64,000 nt of DNA. Source: Leisingera daeponensis. GTDB taxonomy: Bacteria > Pseudomonadota > Alphaproteobacteria > Rhodobacterales > Rhodobacteraceae. Numbering within the stretch: the stretch's first letter is position 1; each line of letters begins with the position of its first letter. The position numbers were made by a program, and so were the translations under genes. Where the stretch lies: contig NZ_JAHVJA010000005.1 in the NCBI RefSeq assembly GCF_019801465.1, positions 182,848 to 246,847 of the forward strand, read 5' to 3'. Shown piece by piece: positions 30,597-39,446 of this stretch. The notes under the pieces are model-generated. The model ran no database searches and was not told the DNA's origin. It saw nothing but the letters and a program-made list of their open reading frames with translations.

Positions 30597-31244
30597 GTGA
30601 ACGACGAGCGCCGCAAATTCAAACGCGAACCCGCCGAGGCCCGGAAGGAGGCGCTGATTCTCGCCACGCTGGAGCTGGTGGCGGAAAACGGCGTCCGCGG
30701 CGCTACGGTGCGGGCCATTGCTGAACGCGCCGACGTCACCCAGGGCCTGATCCGGCATTACTTCAGCTCCAAGGAAGAGCTGATCATCGCCGCCTATGAG
30801 CACCACATGACCGCCATGACCGACGAGACCTTTGCCCCCGCGGCCGGAGCGGACGGCACGGCGCTGCAACGGCTTACCGCCTTTGTGAATGCCTCGCTGA
30901 CGCCGCCGGTGGTGGACCCGCGTTCGATCGCGCTTTGGGCCAGCTTCCTCAACAAGGTGCAGCAAGACCCGCAGATGAAAGCCACGCACGAACGCACTTA
31001 CGCCTACTTCCGCGACCGGCTGGAGGTGCTGATCGCTGCCGCGCTGAAAGAGGCAGGCCGTCCGGCTCCGGCGGCCCGGCTGCGGCGGCTGGCGATTGCC
31101 TGCAACGCGGTGATCGACGGCCTGTGGCTGGAAGGCGGCGCCCTGCCGGACGCCTTCGGTCCAGGTGAACTGGTTGAAATCGGGCGGCACTCCGTTGCCG
31201 CCATCACAGGATTGAATTTGGAGCAGGAGGCTGAAAAGAAATGA
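30597..31244 (+). CDS. TetR-family transcriptional regulator
   Basis: The 215-residue protein starts at GTG with CAGGAG upstream. The N-terminal helix-turn-helix reads ALILATLELVAENGVRGATV then ERADVTQGLIRHYFSSKEEL, with a BetI-like C-terminal ligand domain. It overlaps the aminotransferase gene by four bases (ATGA), so it is the first gene of the operon it probably controls, together with the divergent ABC genes. The inducer may be arginine, a methylarginine or a keto acid derived from it (inference). Confidence 0.9.
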   Translation: MNDERRKFKREPAEARKEALILATLELVAENGVRGATVRAIAERADVTQGLIRHYFSSKEELIIAAYEHHMTAMTDETFAPAAGADGTALQRLTAFVNASLTPPVVDPRSIALWASFLNKVQQDPQMKATHERTYAYFRDRLEVLIAAALKEAGRPAPAARLRRLAIACNAVIDGLWLEGGALPDAFGPGELVEIGRHSVAAITGLNLEQEAEKK

Positions 31245-32425
31245 GGCTGACAGCAATCACTGAACGCCTGGCCGGACTGGGCGGCGGCAAATGGGAAGTG
31301 CACCTGAAGGCGCGGCAGATGTCCGCGGCCGGTGCCGACCTGGTCGAGATGACCATCGGCGAACCGGATGTGCCCACCCCGCCAGAGCTGGTCGAAGCCG
31401 CCGCGCAATCGATGCACGCAGGCCGCACCGGATATTCCGACGGCCGCGGCGAGGCGCATCTGCGCGCGGCCCTGGCAGAGGCATACTCCATCAGCCGCGG
31501 CCGGGAATTCGGGCCGGAGAACATCCTGTGTTTTCCCGGCACCCAGACCGCGCTTTACGCAGTGCTGCAGGGCGTTGCCGAACCTGGCACCGAGGTACTG
31601 GCAGGCGACCCGATGTATGCTACCTACGAGGGCGTGATCCGCGCGTCCGGAGCAGATATGGTGCCGGTGCCGCTGCGCCCGGAGGCCGGCTTCCGGATGC
31701 AGGCCAGCGACATCGCCGCCCGCATCACGCCGCGCAGCCGTGCCATCCTGCTGACCACACCGCACAACCCCACCGGCGCCATTCTGACTCCGCAGGATCT
31801 GCGTGAAATCGGCGAACTGGCCCTCCGGCATGATCTCTGGATCATCTCCGACGAGGTCTATGAGCATCTGGTGTTCGAAGGTGCGGAGTTCACCTCCCCC
31901 CTCTCCGACCCGGCGCTTGCAGACCGGGTGATCGCAGTTTCCTCGATCTCCAAGTCCCACGCCGCCCCAGGCTTCCGCAGCGGCTGGTGCGCCGGGCCCG
32001 AGGCGTTCTGCTCCGCCCTGCTGCCGGTCTCGGAAACCATGCTGTTCGGCAACCAGCCCTTCATCGCCGACATGACCGAAAAGGCAGTGAGGGAGGGCTC
32101 TTCGGTGGCGCCCGGCATGGCCACCCGCTTTGCCGCCCGCGCCAGCCTGCTGGAGCAGCGCCTGCACGCGGAAACCGGCCTGCGCGTCCACCGCCCCGAG
32201 GCTGGAATGTTTGCCCTGATCGACATCTCCGCCACCGGCATGGACGGCGACGCTTACGCCTGGGACCTGCTCGACAGCGGCGTTGCCGTTATGCCCGGCT
32301 CCGCCTTCGGCGCAAGCCTCACGGACTGGGTGCGGGTCGCCCTTACTATTGACGACGACAGCTTTGCCACGGCGCTCGACCGGATCGCGGCCCACGCAAA
32401 CCGAATTTCAAGGAGCGTTGCATGA
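31241..32425 (+). CDS. Class I aminotransferase, probable arginine:pyruvate transaminase (AruH-like)
   Basis: The 394-residue PLP enzyme has TTPHNPTGAIL, SDEVYEHLVFEG and the PLP lysine in VSSISKSHAAPGFRSGW. General fold type I aminotransferases are hard to assign alone, but translational coupling to an AruI-like decarboxylase (four-base overlap) makes arginine the likely donor: AruH converts arginine plus pyruvate to 2-ketoarginine plus alanine. The reaction is inferred from the neighbour, the family from sequence. Confidence 0.85.
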   Translation: MRLTAITERLAGLGGGKWEVHLKARQMSAAGADLVEMTIGEPDVPTPPELVEAAAQSMHAGRTGYSDGRGEAHLRAALAEAYSISRGREFGPENILCFPGTQTALYAVLQGVAEPGTEVLAGDPMYATYEGVIRASGADMVPVPLRPEAGFRMQASDIAARITPRSRAILLTTPHNPTGAILTPQDLREIGELALRHDLWIISDEVYEHLVFEGAEFTSPLSDPALADRVIAVSSISKSHAAPGFRSGWCAGPEAFCSALLPVSETMLFGNQPFIADMTEKAVREGSSVAPGMATRFAARASLLEQRLHAETGLRVHRPEAGMFALIDISATGMDGDAYAWDLLDSGVAVMPGSAFGASLTDWVRVALTIDDDSFATALDRIAAHANRISRSVA

Positions 32426-34026
32426 CCAAGGCAACAGTGGGCGAAGCGCTGGTCGCTGAGCTCAAGGCGCGCGGCGTGAATTGCGTCTTCGGTATCCCCG
32501 GCGTCCACACGGTGGAGCTTTACCGCGGCCTGGCCGCGTCCGGCATCCGCCACGTCACCCCGCGCCACGAACAGGGCGCGGGCTTCATGGCCGATGGCTA
32601 CGCAAGGACCTCCGGCCGGCCGGGTGTGGCTTTTGTCATCACCGGCCCCGGCCTCACCAACACGCTGACCCCCATGGCCCAGGCCCGCGCAGAGTCAGTG
32701 CCCATGCTGGTGGTCTCCGGCGTCAACGCCAGCAGCACGCTTGGCAAGGGGCACGGCCATTTGCATGAACTTCCCGACCAGCACGCGCTGGCAAAGACCG
32801 TAGCCCTGGTCTCGGAACACGTCGCCCGTCCGGAGGAGCTGAGCACCGCCTTGGACCGCGCCTTCGCCCCCTTCTCCAGTGGCCGGCCCGGACCCGCCCA
32901 CATCCAGATCCCGCTCGACGTCGCCGGCAACGGCGCTGAGGCCAGCCCGATCGTGGAGGATACCGCCACACCGGCCCTCGACCCGGCTCTGATCACCGAG
33001 GCCGCTGCCCGCCTCTCCGCTGCCAGGCAAGTTGTGATCCTGACTGGCGGCGGCGCCAAGACCGCAGGGGCGGACCTGCAGGCACTGGCAGAACGCCTCG
33101 ACGCCCCGGTGGTGCAAACCGTCAACGCCCGCGGCCTGATGCATGGCCACCCGCTGACCGTCCCGGCCAGCCCCAGCCTGCAAGCTGTCCGAGACCTGAT
33201 CGAAGGCGCCGATTGCGTGCTGGCATTGGGCACCGAGCTCGGCCCGACCGACTACGACATGTACGCCACGGGGACCGCAGCAGCCATGAAAGGCCTGATC
33301 CGGGTGGACATCTGTCCCGAGCAGCTGGACCGCCACGAAGCTGCGCTTGCCATCCAAGGCCGCGTGGATGAGGCCATCTCCGCGCTGCTGAGCGCCCTGC
33401 CCGGCACCCCCACCCAAAGCCAAGGCGCCGCCCGAGCCGAACATGCCCGCGCCGCCGCATTTGAGGAAATCGGGCCGGACTACCGGGCTCAGGTCGAGGT
33501 GCTGAATGCCATGCGGAACGCGGTGCCGAACGCGCTCATGATAGGCGACTCCACCCAGCCGATCTACGCAGGCAACCTCTACTACGACCACGATCGCGCT
33601 GGCGGCTGGTTCAATGCCGCCACCGGCTACGGCGCGCTGGGCTATGGCATCCCTGCAGCAATCGGCGGCGCCCTCGCTGCGCCGGATGCCCCTGTGGTCT
33701 GCATCGCCGGTGACGGCGGCGCCCAGTTCTCACTGCCGGAGATCATGGCCGCCGTGGACGAAAACCTGTCCGTGACCTTCATGATCTGGAACAACCGCGG
33801 CTATGGCGAGATCGCCACCTCAATGGAAGCCGTCAATGTCCCGGTCGTGGGCTGCGATCCCACTCCGCCAGACTTTGCTGCCACCGCACAATCCTTCGGG
33901 ATTCCTTACACCCGCGTCCCGATGGAACCGCAGGCAGTGGCTGCAGCGTTGCGGGAAGCCCGCAGGCGCAATGCCCCTTCCATCCTCGAAATCGACATCA
34001 CCGGACCCGCTCCGGACCAGGAGTAA
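32422..34026 (+). CDS. Thiamine diphosphate enzyme, probable 2-ketoarginine decarboxylase (AruI-like)
   Basis: The 534-residue protein has the three-domain layout of acetolactate synthase-like enzymes: the activating Glu in TPRHEQGAGFMADGYARTSG, a central Rossmann-type domain, and the cofactor motif GDGGAQFSLPEIMAAVDENL with the Asn-containing NNRGYGE. Members next to arginine transaminases act as 5-guanidino-2-oxopentanoate decarboxylases. It is coupled to the aminotransferase gene upstream and followed 4 bases later by the dimethylarginine hydrolase gene. A true acetolactate synthase is less likely since no small subunit or ilv gene is present. Confidence 0.85.
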   Translation: MTKATVGEALVAELKARGVNCVFGIPGVHTVELYRGLAASGIRHVTPRHEQGAGFMADGYARTSGRPGVAFVITGPGLTNTLTPMAQARAESVPMLVVSGVNASSTLGKGHGHLHELPDQHALAKTVALVSEHVARPEELSTALDRAFAPFSSGRPGPAHIQIPLDVAGNGAEASPIVEDTATPALDPALITEAAARLSAARQVVILTGGGAKTAGADLQALAERLDAPVVQTVNARGLMHGHPLTVPASPSLQAVRDLIEGADCVLALGTELGPTDYDMYATGTAAAMKGLIRVDICPEQLDRHEAALAIQGRVDEAISALLSALPGTPTQSQGAARAEHARAAAFEEIGPDYRAQVEVLNAMRNAVPNALMIGDSTQPIYAGNLYYDHDRAGGWFNAATGYGALGYGIPAAIGGALAAPDAPVVCIAGDGGAQFSLPEIMAAVDENLSVTFMIWNNRGYGEIATSMEAVNVPVVGCDPTPPDFAATAQSFGIPYTRVPMEPQAVAAALREARRRNAPSILEIDITGPAPDQE

Positions 34027-34030
34027 CCCC

Positions 34031-34813
34031 ATGCGAAACCCCACCTTCGAATTCACCCGCGCGATCACCCGCCGCCCTGCCTCCACCATCGCACAGGGGC
34101 TGCGGGCCGAGGACACGGGCAATCCCAGCCTCGACAGCATGCTGGCCGCCCATGCGGCCTATGCAGCCGCCCTGCGCAGCACCGGCGCCGAAGTGATTGA
34201 ACTGGAGGCGCTGGAGGCCTATCCCGACGCCCAATTCGTCGAGGACACCGCCCTGTGTCTGCCGCAGGGCGCCATCCTGATGCGCCCCGGCGCACCCTCG
34301 CGGCTGGGCGAGGTGGCGGAAATGGCCCCGACCCTGCGCGCCTGCTACGATGACATCCGTGAGATCACCGGCCCCGGCCATATCGAGGGCGGCGACATTC
34401 TTGTGACCGGCAAGGAAATCTTGGTCGGCCGCTCCGACCGCACAGATGCCGCAGGCGTGGCCGAACTGGCCGAAATCGCCGCCGAATGGGGCCACGCCTT
34501 GCGCGAGGTCTTCACCCCCGAAGGCGTGCTGCATTTCAAGACCGACTGCTCTCTGATGGACGCCGAGACGATCCTGTCGACCAAGCGCCTCGACGCCTCC
34601 GGCTGTTTTAGCGGCTACCGGGTTCTTCATGTGGCGGACGGCGAGGAAGCCGCCGCCAACGCCATCCGATTCAACAATCTGGTTCTGATGGCTGGGGGCT
34701 TCCCCCGCACCGCCGAAATGCTTGACAAGGCCGGATACGAGATCGTCGAGATCGACAACTCAGACTGCGCCAAACTGGACGGCGGCATGTCCTGCCTGTC
34801 ACTGCGGTTCTGA
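34031..34813 (+). CDS. N(G),N(G)-dimethylarginine dimethylaminohydrolase (DDAH)
   Basis: The 260-residue protein belongs to the guanidino-modifying superfamily. DDAH cleaves mono- and dimethylarginine to citrulline and methylamines. Features are FVEDTALCLPQGAILMRPGA, the catalytic His in GPGHIEGGDIL, and the nucleophile Cys255 in LDGGMSCLSLRF near the C-terminus. The length matches bacterial DDAH rather than the longer arginine deiminase. As last gene of the TetR-AruH-AruI operon it gives methylated arginines a way into the same pathway. An upstream in-frame extension lies inside the previous gene and is rejected. Confidence 0.9.
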   Translation: MRNPTFEFTRAITRRPASTIAQGLRAEDTGNPSLDSMLAAHAAYAAALRSTGAEVIELEALEAYPDAQFVEDTALCLPQGAILMRPGAPSRLGEVAEMAPTLRACYDDIREITGPGHIEGGDILVTGKEILVGRSDRTDAAGVAELAEIAAEWGHALREVFTPEGVLHFKTDCSLMDAETILSTKRLDASGCFSGYRVLHVADGEEAAANAIRFNNLVLMAGGFPRTAEMLDKAGYEIVEIDNSDCAKLDGGMSCLSLRF

Positions 34814-34884
34814 CCCCGAACTCTCCCGCGCAGCCGCACCAGAGCTGCGCGGACCCGCCGCCTTACACGTCGGCCAGCCGCCCC

Positions 34885-35361
34885 TCAGGAAGCCGTCAGG
34901 GATTCCCCGGTATCCAGAACCGGCGCCGCATCGATATCTTCCGCATCCAGCATCGATGCCACCCGCTCCAGCGCCGCAATCAGCGCCGCCTGCTCCCAGT
35001 CCTCCATCGCCGCGAACTTGCGCACGAAACGCTGCTGCAGCGGATCGGGCGCATCGGCAATCGCCTGACTTCCCTTTTCGGTAACGAGGATATCTGTCTG
35101 CCGCCGGTCAGCCAGCGACTTCTCCCGCAGCACCATTCCCTTGCGGACCAATTTGTCGACCAGTGAGGTCACGGTTGCCTGGGAAATCCGCATCTGCTGC
35201 GAAATCTCCTTGGCGGTGCAATGCTCCCTGCCGGCAATGATCTGCAGCACCCGGAACTGCGCCGCAGTCAATTCGACCGACTGGGCCAGCTCGCGGCCGA
35301 ACAGGTCGGTTGCACGCAGGATCCTGCGAAGGGCAATCAGGCTGGCATCAATGCGGTCCAT
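34885..35361 (-). CDS. ectR: MarR-family regulator of ectoine genes (EctR-like)
   Basis: The 158-residue protein has the MarR winged helix: LTAAQFRVLQIIAGREHCTA, ISQQMRISQATVTSLVDKLV, and the wing LADRRQTDILVTEKG. It is divergent from ectA. Ectoine operons in halotolerant bacteria are often paired with a MarR-type repressor called EctR that binds near the ectA promoter, so the same role is likely here. The start at 35361 (MDRIDASLIALRR) fits the family better than an in-frame extension to 35406. Confidence 0.85.
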   Translation of the reverse strand: MDRIDASLIALRRILRATDLFGRELAQSVELTAAQFRVLQIIAGREHCTAKEISQQMRISQATVTSLVDKLVRKGMVLREKSLADRRQTDILVTEKGSQAIADAPDPLQQRFVRKFAAMEDWEQAALIAALERVASMLDAEDIDAAPVLDTGESLTAS

Positions 35362-35511
35362 ATCCCGGTTCTGGCAGAGCCCGGCGCGACAATCAAGCCA
35401 CGCCAATCTGATTTTGATTTGACCATCTAAATAATCACCCTCGTACCTCCACTGCGAAACGTGCTGAAATCAGACGATAATGACACAATGCCGCAGAATT
35501 TTCCGACAGGG

Positions 35512-35538
35512 TTGAAAAAATCTCCACGCCACTATACT
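35512..35538 (+). promoter_or_regulatory. Candidate ectA promoter
   Basis: TTGAAA (35512-35517) and TATACT (35533-35538) are close to sigma-70 consensus but only 15 bases apart. Short spacing often marks a promoter that needs special conditions or an activator. The expected transcript start near 35545 agrees with translation from 35575. Confidence 0.5.
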
Positions 35539-35574
35539 TAGCCTCTCGAAGTAATAATGGAGACGCCTAGACAG

Positions 35575-36105
35575 ATGCGACATGCATTGGAGTTATTCCG
35601 GAAAGCAGCACCCGCGCTGCGTGAACCCACGGCAGACGACGGACCCGAAATCTGGGAGCTGGTGCGGGCCTGCAAGCCCCTCGACGAAAACTCGATGTAC
35701 TGCAATCTGATCCAGTGCGACCACTTCCGTGACACCTGCGTCGTGGCAGAAATCGACGGCAAGATCGCCGGATGGGTTTCCGCCTACGTTCTGCCCGGCG
35801 ATCCGGAAACGCTGTTTGTCTGGCAGGTGGCAGTGTCTGAGAAGGCCCGCGGCACCGGGCTCGGCTCACTGATGCTGACCGGCCTGCTGCGCCGCAAGGC
35901 CTGTGAGAAGGTCAAACGGCTACAGACAACCATCACACAGGAAAACAGGGCGTCCTGGGCCTTGTTCAATAAATTCGCAGCCAACCGCAGCGCGCCGCTG
36001 AACAGTCAGCCCTACTACACCCAGGGCCAGCACTTCCGCGACCGCCAGAGCACCGAACACATGGTCACGATCGATTTCTCCGAAGCGCCCAGCTGGGCAG
36101 CCTGA
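35575..36105 (+). CDS. ectA: L-2,4-diaminobutyrate acetyltransferase (EctA)
   Basis: EctA acetylates diaminobutyrate in ectoine synthesis. The GNAT fold is visible with ACKPLDENSMYCNLIQCDHF, a hallmark of EctA, and the acetyl-CoA loop VSEKARGTGLGSLML. The reading frame permits ATG at 35557 or 35575. The first would leave almost no leader after the predicted promoter and lacks a ribosome site, while GGAG stands before the second, though 12 bases away, so 35575 is preferred (176 residues). ectB, ectC and the aspartokinase gene follow in order. Confidence 0.95.
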   Translation: MRHALELFRKAAPALREPTADDGPEIWELVRACKPLDENSMYCNLIQCDHFRDTCVVAEIDGKIAGWVSAYVLPGDPETLFVWQVAVSEKARGTGLGSLMLTGLLRRKACEKVKRLQTTITQENRASWALFNKFAANRSAPLNSQPYYTQGQHFRDRQSTEHMVTIDFSEAPSWAA

Positions 36106-36167
36106 GGCCGTTTGATCCCATGTGGCGCACGCCCGCTCTGATCTGCACAATCCCAAAAGGACATACG

Positions 36168-37457
36168 ATGCCGACTGACACGTCAGCCAAGATTTCTATT
36201 TTCAAACGCCGCGAGTCCGAAGCCCGCAGCTACTGCCGCAGCTTCGACACGGTTTTCACCCAGGCAAAGGGGTCGGAACTGACCGACCGCCAGGGCCGCA
36301 CCTACATCGACTTTCTGGCCGGCTGCTCCTCGCTGAACTACGGCCACAACGACCCGGATATGAAAGCGGCGCTGCTCGACCACATCGCTGCCGACGGGCT
36401 GGCGCACGGGCTGGATTTCCACACCAGCGCCAAGGCGGACTTTCTGGATGCCTTCGACCAGCACATCCTGCGGCCGCGCAAAATGGACCACAAGGTCATG
36501 TTTACCGGCCCGACCGGCGCCAACGCGGTTGAGGCCGCGCTGAAGCTGGCCCGCAAGGTGACCGGCCGCACCAATGTCATCGCTTTCACCAACGGCTTCC
36601 ACGGCGTGACCCTGGGCGCGCTGGCTGCGACCGGCAACAGCTACCACCGCGGCGGCGCCGGCACGCCGCTGAACGGCGTCACCCGGATGCCCTATGACGG
36701 CTATTTCGGCGCAGAAACGGATACCGCCGCCTATTTGGAAGCGATGCTGGAAGACGGCTCAAGCGGTGTCGACGCGCCGGCGGCGATCCTGCTGGAGACC
36801 GTGCAGGGCGAAGGCGGCCTGAATGCCGCGCGCCCCGAATGGGTGCAGCGCGTCGCTGCGCTGGCCAAGGCGCACGGCGCCTTGCTGATCATCGACGACA
36901 TCCAGGCCGGCTGCGGCCGCACCGGCGGCTTCTTCTCCTTCGAGGAAATGGGCGTCACACCGGACATCGTCACGCTGGCGAAATCGGTTTCGGGCTTCGG
37001 CCTGCCGATGGCGCTGATGCTGGCACGCCCGCAGCACGACATCTTCGGACCGGCAGAACACAACGGCACCTTCCGCGGCAATACCCATGCCTTCATCACC
37101 GCCGCCACGGCAATCCGAAAGTTCTGGACAGATGCCAGCTTTCAGCAAAACACCGCCGCCAGGGCCCGGCTGCTGACCGCCGCGCTAGAGGAAATGTCCG
37201 GGCTGATCCCTGGCTCCAGGCTTAAAGGCCGCGGCATGATGCAGGGGCTGGATGTCGGTTCCGGCGAACTTGCCGCCAGCATCTGCGCCCACGCCTTCGA
37301 CAATGGCCTGATCATCGAAACCTCCGGAAACGAGGACCAGGTGGTCAAGGTTCTGGCACCCCTGACCACGCCCGAGGAGACATTCATCAAAGGCCTGAAC
37401 ATCCTGCGCAGCGCAATCCGCGGCGTGACCGATTCAAGCAAATTTGCAGCGGAGTAA
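36168..37457 (+). CDS. ectB: Diaminobutyrate--2-oxoglutarate transaminase (EctB)
   Basis: EctB turns aspartate semialdehyde into diaminobutyrate with glutamate as donor. The 429-residue class III aminotransferase shows FTGPTGANAVEAALKLARK, ETVQGEGGLNAA, IIDDIQAGCGRTG and the PLP lysine in DIVTLAKSVSGFGLPM. The start at 36168 has AAAAGGACA upstream. It lies second in the ectABC-ask operon. Confidence 0.96.
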   Translation: MPTDTSAKISIFKRRESEARSYCRSFDTVFTQAKGSELTDRQGRTYIDFLAGCSSLNYGHNDPDMKAALLDHIAADGLAHGLDFHTSAKADFLDAFDQHILRPRKMDHKVMFTGPTGANAVEAALKLARKVTGRTNVIAFTNGFHGVTLGALAATGNSYHRGGAGTPLNGVTRMPYDGYFGAETDTAAYLEAMLEDGSSGVDAPAAILLETVQGEGGLNAARPEWVQRVAALAKAHGALLIIDDIQAGCGRTGGFFSFEEMGVTPDIVTLAKSVSGFGLPMALMLARPQHDIFGPAEHNGTFRGNTHAFITAATAIRKFWTDASFQQNTAARARLLTAALEEMSGLIPGSRLKGRGMMQGLDVGSGELAASICAHAFDNGLIIETSGNEDQVVKVLAPLTTPEETFIKGLNILRSAIRGVTDSSKFAAE

Positions 37458-37460
37458 GAC

Positions 37461-37853
37461 ATGATTGTTCGCGACTACAACGACATTATTAAAAGCGACC
37501 GCAACCGCGTCGTATCGGACGCCCAATGGTCTTCGGTACGGATGCTGCTGGCAGAGGACGGGATGGGGTTCTCCTTCCACATCACCTTCCTCGAAGCCGG
37601 GTCCGAACACACGTTCGAGTACAAGAACCACTTCGAAAGCGTCTACTGCATGCAAGGTTCCGGCTCGATCACCGATCTGGCCACCGGCGAAACCCACCTG
37701 ATCCGGCCCGGCGTCATGTATGCCCTGGACAAACACGACCGCCACACCCTCCGGGCCGAGGAGGAGCTGGTCATGGCCTGCGTCTTCAACCCGCCCGTGA
37801 CCGGCACCGAAGTGCACCGCGAAGACGGGTCTTACGCGCTGGAAACCACCTGA
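37461..37853 (+). CDS. ectC: Ectoine synthase (EctC)
   Basis: EctC closes N-acetyl-diaminobutyrate to ectoine. The 130-residue cupin has [20 protein letters not shown] and [13 protein letters not shown]; Glu59, Tyr87 and His95 stand where the metal ligands of characterised ectoine synthases lie. It starts 3 bases after ectB. There is no ectD hydroxylase in the window, so this operon makes ectoine only. Confidence 0.97.
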   Translation: MIVRDYNDIIKSDRNRVVSDAQWSSVRMLLAEDGMGFSFHITFLEAGSEHTFEYKNHFESVYCMQGSGSITDLATGETHLIRPGVMYALDKHDRHTLRAEEELVMACVFNPPVTGTEVHREDGSYALETT

Positions 37854-37884
37854 AGAGGCCCCGGCAAAGGCCGGGTGAAGCATA

Positions 37885-39321
37885 TTGAATTTCCCTGACC
37901 ACACCGTCGAAAAAATCGGCGGCACGTCGATGAGCCGTATCCGCGAACTGCGCGATACGCTCATCATCGGCGGCCGCACCGGAGCTTCGCTCTATCACCG
38001 CATTTTTGTGGTTTCCGCCTTCGGCGGGATCACCAACTTGCTGCTGGAGCACAAGAAGACCGGAGAACCCGGCGTCTATGCGCTGTTTGCGAATGATGAC
38101 AACGACCACGGCTGGCTCGATGCGCTGACCCGCGTCGCTGAAGCCATGACCGAAGCCCACAACGGCGTTCTGGACAATGCGGCCGACCGCGCCCGGGCGG
38201 AGGAGTTCGTGCGCGACCGCATCGAAGGCGCCCGCAGCTGCCTGTTCGACCTGCAGCGCCTGTGCTCATACGGCCATTTCCGCCTCTCGAGCCAGATGAT
38301 GCTGGTGCGCGAACTGCTGTCCGGCCTGGGCGAGGCGCATTCCGCCTTTGTCACTGCCCTGATGCTGCAGCGCGCCGGAGTGAACGCCCGATTTGTAGAT
38401 CTCAGCGGCTGGCGCGATGAAAGCGAGTGCACGCTGGCAGACCGGATCACCACCGGCCTGCGCGATCTGGACCTGGCCGCGGAGCTGCCGATCGTGACCG
38501 GCTATGCCCAGTGCAGCGAGGGGCTGATGCGCGAATACGACCGCGGGTATTCCGAGGTCACCTTCTCCAGCATCGCCGCCCTGACCAAGGCCAAGGAAGC
38601 GATCATCCACAAGGAGTTCCACCTGTCCTCGGCCGACCCGGCACTGGCGGGCACCGATGCCGTGCGCAAGCTGGGGCATACCAACTATGACGTGGCTGAC
38701 CAGCTTTCGAACATGGGGATGGAGGCAATCCACCCCAACGCAGCCAAGATCCTGCGCCAGTCGGATGTGGCCCTGCGCGTGACCAACGCCTTTGAGCCTT
38801 CCGACCCCGGCACCCTGATCGACAGCCAGCCGGCTAAGGTCCCGGGTGTCGAGATCGTGACCAGCCTCGATGTGGTGGCTCTGGAGCTGTTCGAACAGGA
38901 CATGGTCGGCGTCAAAGGCTACGACGCCACCGTGCTGGAAGCGCTGCGCCGCCACCGCGTCCGGATCGTTTCCAAAAGCTCGAACGCCAACACCATCACG
39001 CACTACGTCGAGGCCTCCCTGAAAACGGTGCGCAGAGTGGTGAACGACCTGGAGGGCGCCTACCCGTCCGCTCTGGTCAGCACCCGCGCGCTCTCCATCG
39101 TCTCTGCCATCGGCCGCGACCTGTCCGGCGTGCAGGCCTTGCGCCGCGGTCTTGCGGCATTCGACGAGTCCGGCGTCGAAGTGATTGCCGCCCACCAGAC
39201 GCCGCGCAATGTCGACGTCCAATTCGCCGTGCCCCGGCAATCCGCGGAAACGGCCGTCATGGCTTTGCATGAGGCGCTCATTTCCGGCCCGAAGCATTTA
39301 GCCCAAGCCAAAGCCGCCTAA
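37885..39321 (+). CDS. ask: Specialised aspartokinase of the ectoine operon (Ask_Ect)
   Basis: Aspartokinase makes aspartyl phosphate, the precursor of aspartate semialdehyde. The 478-residue protein starts with TVEKIGGTSMSR, the kinase signature of the ectoine-specific branch (KIGGTS instead of KFGGTS), includes EVTFSSIAALTKAKEAIIHK, and ends with ACT-type regulatory repeats. The best start is TTG at 37885, 31 bases after ectC; no ATG is available at this end. The ectoine-linked copy usually escapes lysine/threonine feedback. Confidence 0.94.
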   Translation: MNFPDHTVEKIGGTSMSRIRELRDTLIIGGRTGASLYHRIFVVSAFGGITNLLLEHKKTGEPGVYALFANDDNDHGWLDALTRVAEAMTEAHNGVLDNAADRARAEEFVRDRIEGARSCLFDLQRLCSYGHFRLSSQMMLVRELLSGLGEAHSAFVTALMLQRAGVNARFVDLSGWRDESECTLADRITTGLRDLDLAAELPIVTGYAQCSEGLMREYDRGYSEVTFSSIAALTKAKEAIIHKEFHLSSADPALAGTDAVRKLGHTNYDVADQLSNMGMEAIHPNAAKILRQSDVALRVTNAFEPSDPGTLIDSQPAKVPGVEIVTSLDVVALELFEQDMVGVKGYDATVLEALRRHRVRIVSKSSNANTITHYVEASLKTVRRVVNDLEGAYPSALVSTRALSIVSAIGRDLSGVQALRRGLAAFDESGVEVIAAHQTPRNVDVQFAVPRQSAETAVMALHEALISGPKHLAQAKAA

Positions 39322-39322
39322 G

Positions 39323-39343
39323 GGCGGCCCAAGTGGCCGCCTT
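39323..39343 (+). terminator. Terminator of the ectABC-ask operon
   Basis: GGCGGCC pairs with GGCCGCC around CAAGT, beginning two bases after the stop and followed by TTC. Confidence 0.65.
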
Positions 39344-39446
39344 CGCCCTTGGAGACTTCGAAGCACTCCATCAGCAGGCGGACGAAGTTGGCTGCCCGGC
39401 CACTTGCTGCGCGTGCTGCCCAGACTACCCGGTCGGCATGCGTGCT

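Noticed and set aside
32422..34026. Acetolactate synthase large subunit
   Set aside because: The family fits in general, but translational coupling to an aminotransferase and a guanidino hydrolase, without ilv genes, favours 2-ketoarginine decarboxylase.
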